A DNA stretch of 33,466 nucleotides, from contig CADBRX010000186.1 in assembly GCA_902797175.1 (NCBI GenBank), forward strand, positions 1-33,466. Reading direction: 5' to 3'. Both the position numbers and the translations under genes were made by a program. The notes below the pieces were generated by a model. The model had not been told where the DNA came from. It did not search any database and saw nothing but the letters and a program-made list of their open reading frames with translations. The stretch comes from an uncultured Coriobacteriaceae bacterium. GTDB lineage: Bacteria; Actinomycetota; Coriobacteriia; Coriobacteriales; Atopobiaceae. How positions within the stretch are numbered: position 1 is the first letter of the stretch; each line of letters opens with the position of its first letter. This document shows positions 1 to 9,332 of the stretch, piece by piece.

Positions 1-1057
<1,057 letters not shown>

Positions 1058-1074
1058 CTACTTGGCGTTGAGCG

Positions 1075-3807
1075 TTACTTGGTCACATGCGCCTCGATGC
1101 GCTCGGTCGTCATGGTACGCTGGTAGACGTCGGTAAGCACCCCGTAGAAGACCACGTCGGACTCGTCGAGTGGGGCGTCCGTCACGGCAATGCGCTCCAT
1201 GTTGGTCACGGTCAGTGCGCCACCATACGGCTCCGAGCTCACGAGCTGGCCTTCCTCGTCGTAGTTATCGAAAACGAACTCGATGCGGTCACCAGGCTGG
1301 AGCTGTTCCTTGCCCTTGGGGAGAAGGCCATCCAAGGTCTCCTGGTTGATCAGGCCACCCAGGAACTCAAAGCCTTCGCCCATCTCCGACAAGGTGTCGA
1401 GGAGGGACACGGTGTAGCCGACGACACGGCCCTCACCCGGGTCTTCGCTTCCCTCGGGCACGGGACCCCACTCAAGGTAGAGCGTGATGGGTGTGGTGTC
1501 GTTGAGAAGCGCCTTCGTGGTGGCGGTGAAGACGATGCCCCCATCGGTCTCGCGCGTCTCGCCGCTCTCGAGGCTGACGAGCTTTCCGCCCACGCGCGTC
1601 CACGTGTTGCCCATCGCCAGGAGCGGGTGCCCGTTGGCGTCGACGCCGCCGATCCTGTCCATGCCCAGGTAGCGCAAGTTTCCGTCGTCAGCCTTTTGGT
1701 ACACGGCCATCTGGTAGTCGGCAATGATGTTCCAGACGCCCTCAGGCAGCTCGATCTGGTAGCCGTCCTCGACCTCCGTCAGCGGGATGTCGATGAGGGC
1801 AGGAGTCTCCTCGTAGTTCTCGAAGCCTTCGACATACCACTCCTCTGCTGTGTAGTCCGCCGCGGATAGGCTGCTCAAGACCTCGTTGAACGAGGCGTTC
1901 TCCACGTCTATGGAGTCGCTGGCCTTCTTCTGCTGGGCCGCCATAATGCTGAAGAAGTCGTTGTAGAAGTCCCTTTGCTTTGCAAACGAGAAGTTGTTGA
2001 ACTGGTGGTAGTCGAGCGTGTACGATCCGATGCTCTGGACCGGGAACGAGAGCGCCATGCCATGGACGCCTTCGGAGGAGTTCTTGTTGCGGTAGAGGAC
2101 GCAGGCCTTGACGGCGTTGATGAGCGCCTCGCGCTCCTCGTCGGAGCAGACCTTGTCGTCGTAGTCGAGCTTCCCCATGTTGTTGAGGAAGTCGATGAGG
2201 TCGACCTGCTCGTTGTTCAGGAACGTGTAGGACTTGGTTCCCGCAAGCGAGATGTTGGCATAGGACGTCGAATCGTCTGCAATGGCCGCCTTGGCATCGG
2301 TGAAGAAGGGGCCCATCTGGTCGTAGGCCGCCTTGGCGAGCGGCAGGTCGACGAAGGAGAGCGTCGCCTGGGTATCGGGCTCGCCGTTGTCGTCCTTGAT
2401 GATGGTGTTGTAGGGGTCGTAGCAGGCAACGATTTCGCGGCCGAAGTCCTCCGACGGCGTGGTTGGGTCCTTGGCGAGCATGCCGAAGGCCGAGGTGTAG
2501 AACCAGCCAAAGCCGCCCTCGACCTCCTCGGAGGCAAGGAAGTAGTCCGCATAGGGCTCAAGGGCCGCCGCCACCTCGATGTCCTGCATCAGGCAGGCGT
2601 CAAAGCCGATGATGTCGAAGGTGATGCCCGACTGCTTGATGGCGTCGACGATCTCGCTCATGCTCAGGATGGGGAGTTCAGAATCGCGCTTGTTGAGCGC
2701 ATCCATGCCGTAGCCCATGCTGAAGCCGCCACCGTGGTCCCAGAGCGCCAGGATGTAGCGGTCGGCAGGGTAGTTCTCCTTTGCCCAGGCGAGGAAGTCG
2801 GCGAGCTCCTGCGGTTCTGACATGCAGGTGTCGGAGCTCAGCTCCTGGACCTTCTCGAGCTTTCCGTCATGGACGGTGTAGCGTCCATAGGCGCCGTCCT
2901 TGATGCCCCTGGTAAACCAGCGCTGCGAGCCGCCCGTCTCGAGCACGAAGGTCAGGGCAGAACCCTGCTTGGTGGCGTCGATCATCTGGGAGATGTTGGC
3001 CGAGGACAGGCCGGCCTTGTCCTCGAGGTCGGAGCCGATGACGTATTCGATGACCACGACGCTCTTGTCCTGGGAGTGGTCGGCAAAGAACTTCTCGCGG
3101 CTCGTGGGCAGGGAGGCAAGCTGCGAGGCGGCCTCTCCCATGGCCTCCTCGCGGGTGACCACGCTGTCGCCACCCGTGACGTCCTTGGTCTTCTCGTACG
3201 TGTCGCTAAGCAGGGTTTGGGCAAGGAGGCGCGGCGGATAGGCGCGCACCGTGAAGAATCCCACCACGGCGATGAGGGCGAGGGCCTCCACGGCCGAAAT
3301 GAGGCCCTGAGCAGAGCGGATGAGGAAGGTCAGGAACTTGCTGTGCTCCTTGATGGGCTTGAACACGGGCGGCTCGTATTCCGCCTTCTTGTTGAGCGCA
3401 AGGAGGGTGATGAAGAGCGGGGGCAAAAGGGTCGCACATATCGCAAAGAGGAAGCCCCTCCCCCTGCCGAAGCTCTTGCCGAGGCGACGATAGAGCCTGA
3501 AGAGGAAGCACTCGTAGACGAGGATGGCGATCCACAGGAAGATGCGCGCCGTCACCATGCCCGAGCCCGCAAACGGGTTGAGGTATGCCGCGCAGCCGAC
3601 GAGCAGCGTCGTCGTGAAGCAAGGGCGCCAGAAGGAACGCGTCTGGGGGAAGAGCTCCTTGGTGAGCCTCCAGTCCGCAACGCCGGGAAGGAAGGCAACC
3701 AGCTGCGGAAGGCCCATCTTTCCAAAGAGCAGAAAGTAGGTGACGCCTTGCAGGATGAGGGGGATGAACCACGTGTCCTTCTGCAGAAGGAGGAAGTTTA
3801 GGAGCAT
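1075..3807 (-). CDS. Membrane-anchored clostripain-family (C11) cysteine peptidase
   Basis: A 910-residue protein with an unusual layout. Residues 1-150 hold several hydrophobic segments (about 10-30, 62-80, 88-105, 118-137) and a further one lies at about 168-190, so the N-terminal part is a multi-pass membrane module. The clostripain domain follows: ALWDHGGGFSMGYGMD gives the catalytic His near 358, and GFDACLMQDIEVA the catalytic Cys near 405. C11 enzymes cleave after Arg/Lys and usually mature by self-processing. The C-terminal 300 residues look like a beta-rich accessory domain. The start has AGAGG 7 nt upstream. Secreted clostripains lack this membrane part, so the protease is probably tethered at the surface, acting on peptides or on its own extracellular tail. 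Specificity is inferred only from the family. Confidence 0.85.
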   Translation of the reverse strand: MLLNFLLLQKDTWFIPLILQGVTYFLLFGKMGLPQLVAFLPGVADWRLTKELFPQTRSFWRPCFTTTLLVGCAAYLNPFAGSGMVTARIFLWIAILVYECFLFRLYRRLGKSFGRGRGFLFAICATLLPPLFITLLALNKKAEYEPPVFKPIKEHSKFLTFLIRSAQGLISAVEALALIAVVGFFTVRAYPPRLLAQTLLSDTYEKTKDVTGGDSVVTREEAMGEAASQLASLPTSREKFFADHSQDKSVVVIEYVIGSDLEDKAGLSSANISQMIDATKQGSALTFVLETGGSQRWFTRGIKDGAYGRYTVHDGKLEKVQELSSDTCMSEPQELADFLAWAKENYPADRYILALWDHGGGFSMGYGMDALNKRDSELPILSMSEIVDAIKQSGITFDIIGFDACLMQDIEVAAALEPYADYFLASEEVEGGFGWFYTSAFGMLAKDPTTPSEDFGREIVACYDPYNTIIKDDNGEPDTQATLSFVDLPLAKAAYDQMGPFFTDAKAAIADDSTSYANISLAGTKSYTFLNNEQVDLIDFLNNMGKLDYDDKVCSDEEREALINAVKACVLYRNKNSSEGVHGMALSFPVQSIGSYTLDYHQFNNFSFAKQRDFYNDFFSIMAAQQKKASDSIDVENASFNEVLSSLSAADYTAEEWYVEGFENYEETPALIDIPLTEVEDGYQIELPEGVWNIIADYQMAVYQKADDGNLRYLGMDRIGGVDANGHPLLAMGNTWTRVGGKLVSLESGETRETDGGIVFTATTKALLNDTTPITLYLEWGPVPEGSEDPGEGRVVGYTVSLLDTLSEMGEGFEFLGGLINQETLDGLLPKGKEQLQPGDRIEFVFDNYDEEGQLVSSEPYGGALTVTNMERIAVTDAPLDESDVVFYGVLTDVYQRTMTTERIEAHVTK

Positions 3808-3931
3808 GATGCAACCTCTCGTCTCTCATGGCGGGCCATTGTGACCATGATAGTGGAATTGAGGAGAGGGAAGGCCAAAGAAGCCTACTGGAACGGTCGA
3901 ATTAAGCCCACCTCGCAACGACCAACGACAT

Positions 3932-3996
3932 GGCGGAACACCCAACGGCATTGCCCGTTCCGTACCGGAACGGGCAATGCCGTTGGGCGTTCCGCC
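3932..3996. repeat. 31-bp inverted repeat, near-perfect hairpin
   Basis: Arms 3932-3962 and 3966-3996 pair over 31 bp with one mismatch (3940/3988) around a 3-nt loop. It sits 13 nt past the aspS stop and upstream of the protease gene, so it may end aspS transcription, but no T-tract follows on either strand. The GGCGGAAC end resembles the hairpins at 11378-11483. Confidence 0.85.
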
Positions 3997-4009
3997 TGTG
4001 TGAAAGCCG

Positions 4010-5779
4010 TTACAGCGTGCGCAGCGAGAGTTCGTCGAGCTGGTGGTCCGACACCTCGGAGGGCGCGTCGCTCATGAGGTCAGAGCCCGAGGAGGTCTTG
4101 GGGAAGGCCATGACCTCGCGGATGGAGTCGGAACCCGCGAGCAGCATGCACACGCGGTCGAGGCCGAGCGCAAAGCCGCCCATGGGGGGCGCACCGTACT
4201 CGAGGGCCTCCATGAGGAAGCCGAACTGCTCCTTGGCGCCTTCCTCGGTAAAGCCCAGCAACTTGAGGATGCGCATCTGCAGCTCGGCGTTGTGGATGCG
4301 CATGCCGCCACCGCCCGCCTCGTAGCCGTCCATGACGAAGTCGTAGGTGTGGCTGCACACCGAGAGCGGGTCGGACTCGAGACGGTCGATGTCCGCCTCC
4401 ACGGGCTGGGTGAAGGGCTGGTGCTCAGCCGCATAGCGGCCCGCCTCCTCGTCCCAGTGCACGAGCGGAAAGTCGACGACCCAGAGGAAGTCGTGGCCCT
4501 CGCGCGGGATCTCGAGCACGTTGGCCATGTGGTTGCGCATGCCTCCCAGGACCTCGTCCGCGGCAAGGCGCTCCCCCACCGCAAACAGGATGAGGTCACC
4601 GTCGTTGGCCCCCATCTCGGCCTTGAGGGCGGCAATCTCCTCCTCGGAGAGGAACTTGGCGATGGGGCTCTGGACGGCGCCGTCGGCCTTGAAGGCGACC
4701 CAGGCCAGGCCCTTGGCGCCAAAGGTGGCAGCGACGTCGGCGAGCTTGTCGATCTTGGAGCGGCCCCAGACGCCGGCGCCCGGCGCGCAGATGGCCTTGA
4801 CGTGCTGGCCCTCGGTTGCCGCCGCCGTCGCGAAGAGCTTGAAGCCCGAAGAGGCGAAGATGCCCGTGACGTCGTGAAGCTCCATGCCGATGCGCGTGTC
4901 GGGCTTGTCGATGCCATAGGTGTCCATGGCGTCCCAGTAGCTCAGGCGGCGCAGAGGCGTGGGCATGTCCACGCCCACCTTGGCGAAGGCGTCGTGGAGC
5001 ACGTCCTCGAGCGCACCCATGACGTCATCCTTGGTGACGAAGGACATCTCGATGTCCACCTGCGTGAACTCGGGCTGACGGTCTGCACGCAGGTCCTCGT
5101 CGCGGAAGCACTTTGCCACCTGGTAGTAGCGCTCGACGCCACCCACCATGAGCAGCTGCTTGAGGAGCTGCGGCGACTGCGGCAGCGCATAGAAGTGGCC
5201 CGGCTGGGTGCGGCTGGGAACCAGGAAGTCACGAGCGCCCTCGGGCGTGGACTTGAAGAGGGCAGGCGTCTCCACCTCCGTGAAGGCGCGGTCGTGGAGC
5301 GCCTGGCGGATGGCAAAGGTGAAGTCGGAACGCAGGCGCAGGTTGGCGGCCATCTTGGGACGGCGCAGGTCAAGGTAGCGGTAGCGCAGGCGCACGTCCT
5401 CGGACGTCTCGATGTGGTCCTCGATCTGGAAGGGAGGCGTCTTGGAGGTGTTCAGGACCTCGACGCGCGTGCAGAGGACCTCGACCTCACCCGTTGCGAG
5501 GTTAGGGTTGGTCTGTCCCTCGATGCGGTGGCGCACCTCGCCCTCGATGAGGATGGGCCACTCGGGACGCACGGTCTCGGCGGCAGAGAAGACCTCGGGC
5601 GAGCAGAGGTCCGGGTCAAAGAAGACCTGCGTCAGGCCCTCGCGATCGCGCAGGTCAATGAAGATCAGCCCACCAAAGTCGCGACGGGCACGCACCCATC
5701 CAGTGAGCGTAACGGTCTGTCCGATGTGTTCTGCACGCAGCTCCCCGCAGGTGTGCGTGTGCATGGAATGAAGCGCCAC
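4010..5779 (-). CDS. aspS: Aspartyl-tRNA synthetase
   Basis: Class II synthetase charging tRNA-Asp, 589 residues, normal for the bacterial form. Seen: the N-terminal OB-fold anticodon-binding domain (LTGWVRARRDFGGLIFIDLR); the motif 2 region with FRDEDLRADRQPEFTQVDIE; the bacterial GAD insertion in the middle; and motif 3 at GGFALGLDRVCMLLAG near the C-terminus. The reading frame stays open far upstream across the divergent gph gene. I chose the GTG at 5779 because AGGAG lies 5 nt before it; the next ATG (5764) is 20 nt from that site. A Phe follows RRD in the OB fold, where I recall Leu or His marking discriminating or non-discriminating enzymes, so tRNA-Asn mischarging cannot be judged here. 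Diverges from gph. Confidence 0.96.
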   Translation of the reverse strand: MALHSMHTHTCGELRAEHIGQTVTLTGWVRARRDFGGLIFIDLRDREGLTQVFFDPDLCSPEVFSAAETVRPEWPILIEGEVRHRIEGQTNPNLATGEVEVLCTRVEVLNTSKTPPFQIEDHIETSEDVRLRYRYLDLRRPKMAANLRLRSDFTFAIRQALHDRAFTEVETPALFKSTPEGARDFLVPSRTQPGHFYALPQSPQLLKQLLMVGGVERYYQVAKCFRDEDLRADRQPEFTQVDIEMSFVTKDDVMGALEDVLHDAFAKVGVDMPTPLRRLSYWDAMDTYGIDKPDTRIGMELHDVTGIFASSGFKLFATAAATEGQHVKAICAPGAGVWGRSKIDKLADVAATFGAKGLAWVAFKADGAVQSPIAKFLSEEEIAALKAEMGANDGDLILFAVGERLAADEVLGGMRNHMANVLEIPREGHDFLWVVDFPLVHWDEEAGRYAAEHQPFTQPVEADIDRLESDPLSVCSHTYDFVMDGYEAGGGGMRIHNAELQMRILKLLGFTEEGAKEQFGFLMEALEYGAPPMGGFALGLDRVCMLLAGSDSIREVMAFPKTSSGSDLMSDAPSEVSDHQLDELSLRTL

Positions 5780-5953
5780 GGCTTCTCCTCTCGTCCCTGC
5801 CGCCCCGTGTCGGTGCGGACGGCTTCCCAGCAGACGGCACGCAAACGTAGACGGCGCCTGCATGCACGCAAAGATTGAGTCTACTACGATGGAACGCGCC
5901 GTTGCGTGTAAACTGTCTGTCTTGTGAAACAGACACGAACAAGGAGCTCTGCG

Positions 5954-6604
5954 ATGGCATATCAAGCCGCAATCTTTGATATGGACGGAACGCTTCTGAA
6001 CACGCTCGACGACCTGGCGGCGTCGACCAACGCCGCACTTGCCGCGCACGGCATGCCGGCACGCACCACCGACGAGGTGCGCCGGTTTGTGGGCAACGGC
6101 ATCATGAACCTTGTGAGGCGTGCCGTACCCGAAGGCACGGACGACGAGACGCGCCAGGAGGTCTTTGACACCTTCTGCGCACACTATGCCGAGCACAGCG
6201 CCGACCGGACGGCCCCCTATCCGGGGATCCTCGAGCTTCTGGGCAGGCTCCGCGAACGCGGGGTGAAGTGCGCCGTGGTGTCCAACAAGGGTGACTTTGC
6301 CGTGCAAGACCTGGTGAGGCTCTATTTCCCCGGTGCCTTTGACTTTGCCGTGGGCGAGCGTGAGGGCATCCGCCGCAAGCCCGCCCCCGACACGGTCAAC
6401 GCCGCGCTCGAGGCGCTGGGCGTCACGCGCGACCAGGCAGTCTACGTGGGCGATTCCGAGGTAGACGTGGCAACCGCCGCGGCATCGGGCCTTGACTGCA
6501 TATCCGTCACCTGGGGCTTCCGCAGCGTCCAGACCCTACGGGACGCCGGCGCCACCACCCTCGTGGACACCACCGACGAGCTGCTTGGCAAGATTCTCAA
6601 TTGA
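5954..6604 (+). CDS. gph: Phosphoglycolate phosphatase-like HAD hydrolase
   Basis: HAD-superfamily phosphatase of 216 residues. Motif I is FDMDGTLL, with the nucleophile Asp9 and Asp11. Motif II is VVSNKGD. Motif III is the RRKPAPD lysine followed by VGDSEVDVATA, which supplies the magnesium-binding acids. The alpha-helical cap between motifs I and II is typical of Gph/PpaX proteins, which remove phosphate from 2-phosphoglycolate or similar small substrates. An in-frame GTG lies 30 nt upstream, but AAGGAG ends 7 nt before the ATG at 5954, which fixes the start. A single-gene unit, divergent from aspS and ended by the palindrome at 6605. The exact substrate is not determined by sequence. Confidence 0.88.
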   Translation: MAYQAAIFDMDGTLLNTLDDLAASTNAALAAHGMPARTTDEVRRFVGNGIMNLVRRAVPEGTDDETRQEVFDTFCAHYAEHSADRTAPYPGILELLGRLRERGVKCAVVSNKGDFAVQDLVRLYFPGAFDFAVGEREGIRRKPAPDTVNAALEALGVTRDQAVYVGDSEVDVATAAASGLDCISVTWGFRSVQTLRDAGATTLVDTTDELLGKILN

Positions 6605-6674
6605 TGGGCGATACGTAGGGGTGGGACCCTTTCGTATCGCGATACGAAAGGGTCCCACCCCTACGCATCGCCCA
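6605..6674. repeat. 35-bp-arm palindrome between convergent genes
   Basis: Arms 6605-6639 and 6640-6674 are complementary with one mismatch (6613/6666) and no spacer. It starts directly after the gph stop codon. The inner AAGGGTCCCACCCCT also occurs at 21461-21475 in a different hairpin. It may act as a terminator, but the length and lack of a T-tract suggest a mobile or structural repeat. Confidence 0.9.
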
Positions 6675-6686
6675 CGGACAGCAAAA

Positions 6687-6714
6687 CCCCGCGCAGACCG
6701 TTGCCTGCGCGGGG
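6687..6714 (-). terminator. Rho-independent terminator of the 101-residue gene
   Basis: Stem CCCCGCGCAG/CTGCGCGGGG (10 bp, 8-nt loop). On the minus strand it is followed at once by TTTTGCTG. Located 26 nt past the stop of the small gene at 6740. Confidence 0.85.
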
Positions 6715-6739
6715 CCACACATACCGTTGGGAAGAGACG

Positions 6740-7045
6740 CTACTCCTTCTCGCCGTTCTCCGAAGCGTAGAAGATCGCGTGGTCGAAGTCTTCCTTGATG
6801 GTCTTGCCATTGATGAACGGCACGGCCAGGAACTCGTCAAGCGTGCTGACGAGCGGGCTGCAGTCGATGTAGTGGTTCTTGTGGTTGCGATGGCTGGTGT
6901 CCTGCGCGCGCCACGCCTCAAAGTTGGCGTCGGTCAGGTAGTACAGCTTGTTGTCTACGCGCATGTAGACGGAATGGTTATAGTGCAGGTACTCCACCAG
7001 CCCCTCGTAATCGATATCAAGCGGCTCAGTTGCCCTTCTGCCCAT
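6740..7045 (-). CDS. Small protein of unknown function (101 aa)
   Basis: I do not recognise this family. The protein is acidic, soluble and aromatic-rich (EYLHYNHSVYMRVDNKLYYL near residues 18-37), with no signal peptide or membrane segment. Support for a real gene: AAAGGA about 7 nt before the ATG, a strong terminator just after the stop, and a composition unlike a shadow frame. It is a monocistronic unit in a stretch otherwise running gph to ABC exporter. The 257 nt between it and the permease gene hold no gene that I can support. Confidence 0.7.
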   Translation of the reverse strand: MGRRATEPLDIDYEGLVEYLHYNHSVYMRVDNKLYYLTDANFEAWRAQDTSHRNHKNHYIDCSPLVSTLDEFLAVPFINGKTIKEDFDHAIFYASENGEKE

Positions 7046-7302
7046 GATTGTGTCCTTTCTCGCAGGCCCATCCCCTGACGGGCGTCCGTGAAAAACGGAA
7101 CCTTACCTCACCATTGATGATACCGTCCACCATGAAGCGCGAGCCACGGTTCCACAAAATGTTCTGCAAGCGGTGAAGACCCGCAGGAGCGCATACCGTT
7201 TGCCCACCGGTGTGCACATCCCCTCCACAATAGCGGAGAGGAACGCCCGTGGAGCGAAAGGGCCTGGCCCCGGTTTGCTCGTCCCCCTGCTCGGACGCAG
7301 GC

Positions 7303-8520
7303 CTACTGGTAATGCAGCGACTCCACCGGGTCGAGCTTGGCCGCCTGACGCGCCGGGTAGTAGCCAAAGACGACGCCGATGGCGATGCAGATGCCCGTCA
7401 CCAAAAGCATCGTCTGCAGGTCGAGCACCGGCGTGACCGAGGACCCCGATGTCATGTTGAGGGCATTGACCACGAGGCCCGCGATGCCATACGACCCAAA
7501 GTAGCCCACCACGATTCCGATGATTCCGCCTGACAGCGTCAGGAAGATCGACTCGAGCAGAAACTGCCGTGTGATGTCCCTGGCGCGGGCTCCCAGCGCC
7601 TTGCGCAAGCCGATCTCGCGGATGCGCTCGGTCACGTTGGTGAGCATCATGTTCATGATGCCGATGCCGCCCACCACGAGGGAGACGGAGGCCACGACCG
7701 TCATGAGCGCCTGGAACGACGACATCATGGTGTTGAGCTCGTCGATAATCGACTTGGAGGTCGTCACCCACAAGTCGTTGTCCGCCATCTCGTCCGTGAG
7801 CGAGAGGCGCTTGATAAACCACTGCTTGGTGCGCGTGGCCACGCCGTCCATGTCCTCCTCGCTCCGTGCCATGGCAAAGACCGTCTCGATGGAGTTCGAG
7901 GCCGTTATGCGCTGGCTCAGCGTGGTGAATGGCATGTACACGTTGACGGATTCGTTTCCTCGGTCGCCGCCGCTCTTCTCCACAACGCCCACGATGCGGT
8001 ATTCCGAGCTGCCGATGCGCAGCGTCTTGCCCACGGCGTTGGCGGCCTCAGACCCAAAGAGGTTCTTGGCGCCGAGCTCATCCAGAAGGACCAGTTGGTC
8101 ACCGTCTTCGTAGTCCTCCTCCGTGAAGCACTGACCCTGCACGATGTTCAGGTTCATCACCTCAAAGTAGGCTGGCTTGGTGCCATAGATGCTCCCCTGC
8201 AGACCCTTGGTGGCGGAGTTCACATTCGTGCTCGTCGTTGCCATGGGAAGAATGGTCTCGTAGTCGTCGGAGAGGTCCTTGGCCATGGCCTCGAGGTCGT
8301 TCATGTAAATCTTGCGCTCACCCCAATAGTTGACCGTGACCAGGCGCGCCTGGGAGAGGCCCATCTCGCCCACCAGCGACATCTTGATGCCGCCGATGAG
8401 TGCCGTCATGGCGATGACGGCTGAGATGCCTATGACGACGCCCAAGATGGTGAGGAGGCTGCGCACGCGGTTTGCCCTGAGCGCCGACACCGTCTCGTAG
8501 ACCAGGTCGCTCGCCTTCAT
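7303..8520 (-). CDS. MacB-type ABC transporter permease (FtsX domain)
   Basis: Membrane subunit of 405 residues. Seen: a first transmembrane segment after [20 protein letters not shown]; a long extracytoplasmic MacB core domain (about 60-280); then three C-terminal helices of the FtsX domain ([20 protein letters not shown] and two more), ending in [16 protein letters not shown], a standard MacB tail. In the family this subunit does not pump through the membrane but couples cytoplasmic ATP hydrolysis to movements of the outer domain and adaptor, exporting peptides, antibiotics or lipoproteins. Its start overlaps the ATPase stop by 4 nt (ATGA), so the two are translationally coupled. Last gene of the adaptor-ATPase-permease operon. 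Confidence 0.93.
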   Translation of the reverse strand: MKASDLVYETVSALRANRVRSLLTILGVVIGISAVIAMTALIGGIKMSLVGEMGLSQARLVTVNYWGERKIYMNDLEAMAKDLSDDYETILPMATTSTNVNSATKGLQGSIYGTKPAYFEVMNLNIVQGQCFTEEDYEDGDQLVLLDELGAKNLFGSEAANAVGKTLRIGSSEYRIVGVVEKSGGDRGNESVNVYMPFTTLSQRITASNSIETVFAMARSEEDMDGVATRTKQWFIKRLSLTDEMADNDLWVTTSKSIIDELNTMMSSFQALMTVVASVSLVVGGIGIMNMMLTNVTERIREIGLRKALGARARDITRQFLLESIFLTLSGGIIGIVVGYFGSYGIAGLVVNALNMTSGSSVTPVLDLQTMLLVTGICIAIGVVFGYYPARQAAKLDPVESLHYQ

Positions 8521-9329
8521 GTGCGTCCCCTTCCCGTTCCACCATGCGCCTCAACCACGGCACGCTCCTCCTCGTCGGAGAGCAGGCAGCCGTCGCGGAT
8601 GTGCATGGTCCTGTCACCCCACTCACAGACCTCGGGGTCATGGGTGATGAGCACGATGGTCTTGCCTGCCTCGCGCAGCCGCACGAAGGTCTTGAGGACC
8701 ATCTCGCCCGTGGCGGAGTCGAGGTTGCCCGTGGGCTCGTCGGCCAAAATGACCGCCGGGTCGTTGACGAGGGCGCGGGCAATGGCGACACGCTGCATCT
8801 GGCCGCCAGAGAGCTCGTTGGAATAGTGGTCAAAGTACTCGGGAGGCAGTCCCACCGAGGTGAGCGCCCTCACCGCGCGCTTCGTGCGCTCGCTCTTGGG
8901 GATGTCCGTATAGGTGAGCGGAAGCATCACGTTGCGCAGCACCGTCGCGCGCGGCAGCAGGTTGAAGCTCTGGAAGACGAAGCCCAGGCGTGTCGCACGC
9001 AGCTCAGCCAGCTCGTCGTCAGAAAGCGTCGAGACGTCCAGCCCCTCAAGCAGATAGGTTCCCGATGTCGGCGTGTCCAGGCATCCCAAGGTGTTCATCA
9101 AAGTCGACTTGCCCGAGCCGGAGGGGCCCATGATGCAGAGGAACTCTCCGCGCATCACCTGGAGCGAGACGCCCCTGAGCGCCGTGAAGTAGCCTGCGGC
9201 GGACTCGTAGATGCGAAAGACGTTCCGTACGTCGATAACGGGCGTGGACGAGGTCGAAGGCGCGGGGTGGGCGCCCAAGACCTGGCCACCCGTGGGAGCG
9301 GGCGTCGTCCTGTTGTAGCCGATCGCCAT
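8517..9329 (-). CDS. MacB/LolD-type ABC transporter ATP-binding protein
   Basis: Nucleotide-binding subunit of 270 residues. Walker A is GPSGSGKST (residues 68-76), the Q-loop is in [10 protein letters not shown], the ABC signature is LSGGQMQR (173-180), Walker B is [13 protein letters not shown], and the switch His is in LITHDPE. The block order and the [16 protein letters not shown] stretch place it with the LolD/MacB/FtsE-like group that partners FtsX permeases. An extra N-terminal segment of about 30 residues rich in Pro, Thr and Ser precedes the domain. It starts 3 nt after the adaptor stop and ends overlapping the permease start, so all three are made from one mRNA. Confidence 0.94.
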   Translation of the reverse strand: MAIGYNRTTPAPTGGQVLGAHPAPSTSSTPVIDVRNVFRIYESAAGYFTALRGVSLQVMRGEFLCIMGPSGSGKSTLMNTLGCLDTPTSGTYLLEGLDVSTLSDDELAELRATRLGFVFQSFNLLPRATVLRNVMLPLTYTDIPKSERTKRAVRALTSVGLPPEYFDHYSNELSGGQMQRVAIARALVNDPAVILADEPTGNLDSATGEMVLKTFVRLREAGKTIVLITHDPEVCEWGDRTMHIRDGCLLSDEEERAVVEAHGGTGRGRT

Positions 9330-9332
9330 GAT

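Noticed and set aside
4043..5878. Long plus-strand open frame (611 codons) opposite aspS
   Set aside because: It lies antisense to a complete aspartyl-tRNA synthetase with all motifs. Its Leu/Val/Gly-rich translation is typical of a shadow frame in high-GC DNA.
5779..6307. Extended N-terminus of aspS (about 176 extra residues)
   Set aside because: It overlaps the divergent gph gene; the synthetase domain begins at the GTG at 5779, which has a proper ribosome site.
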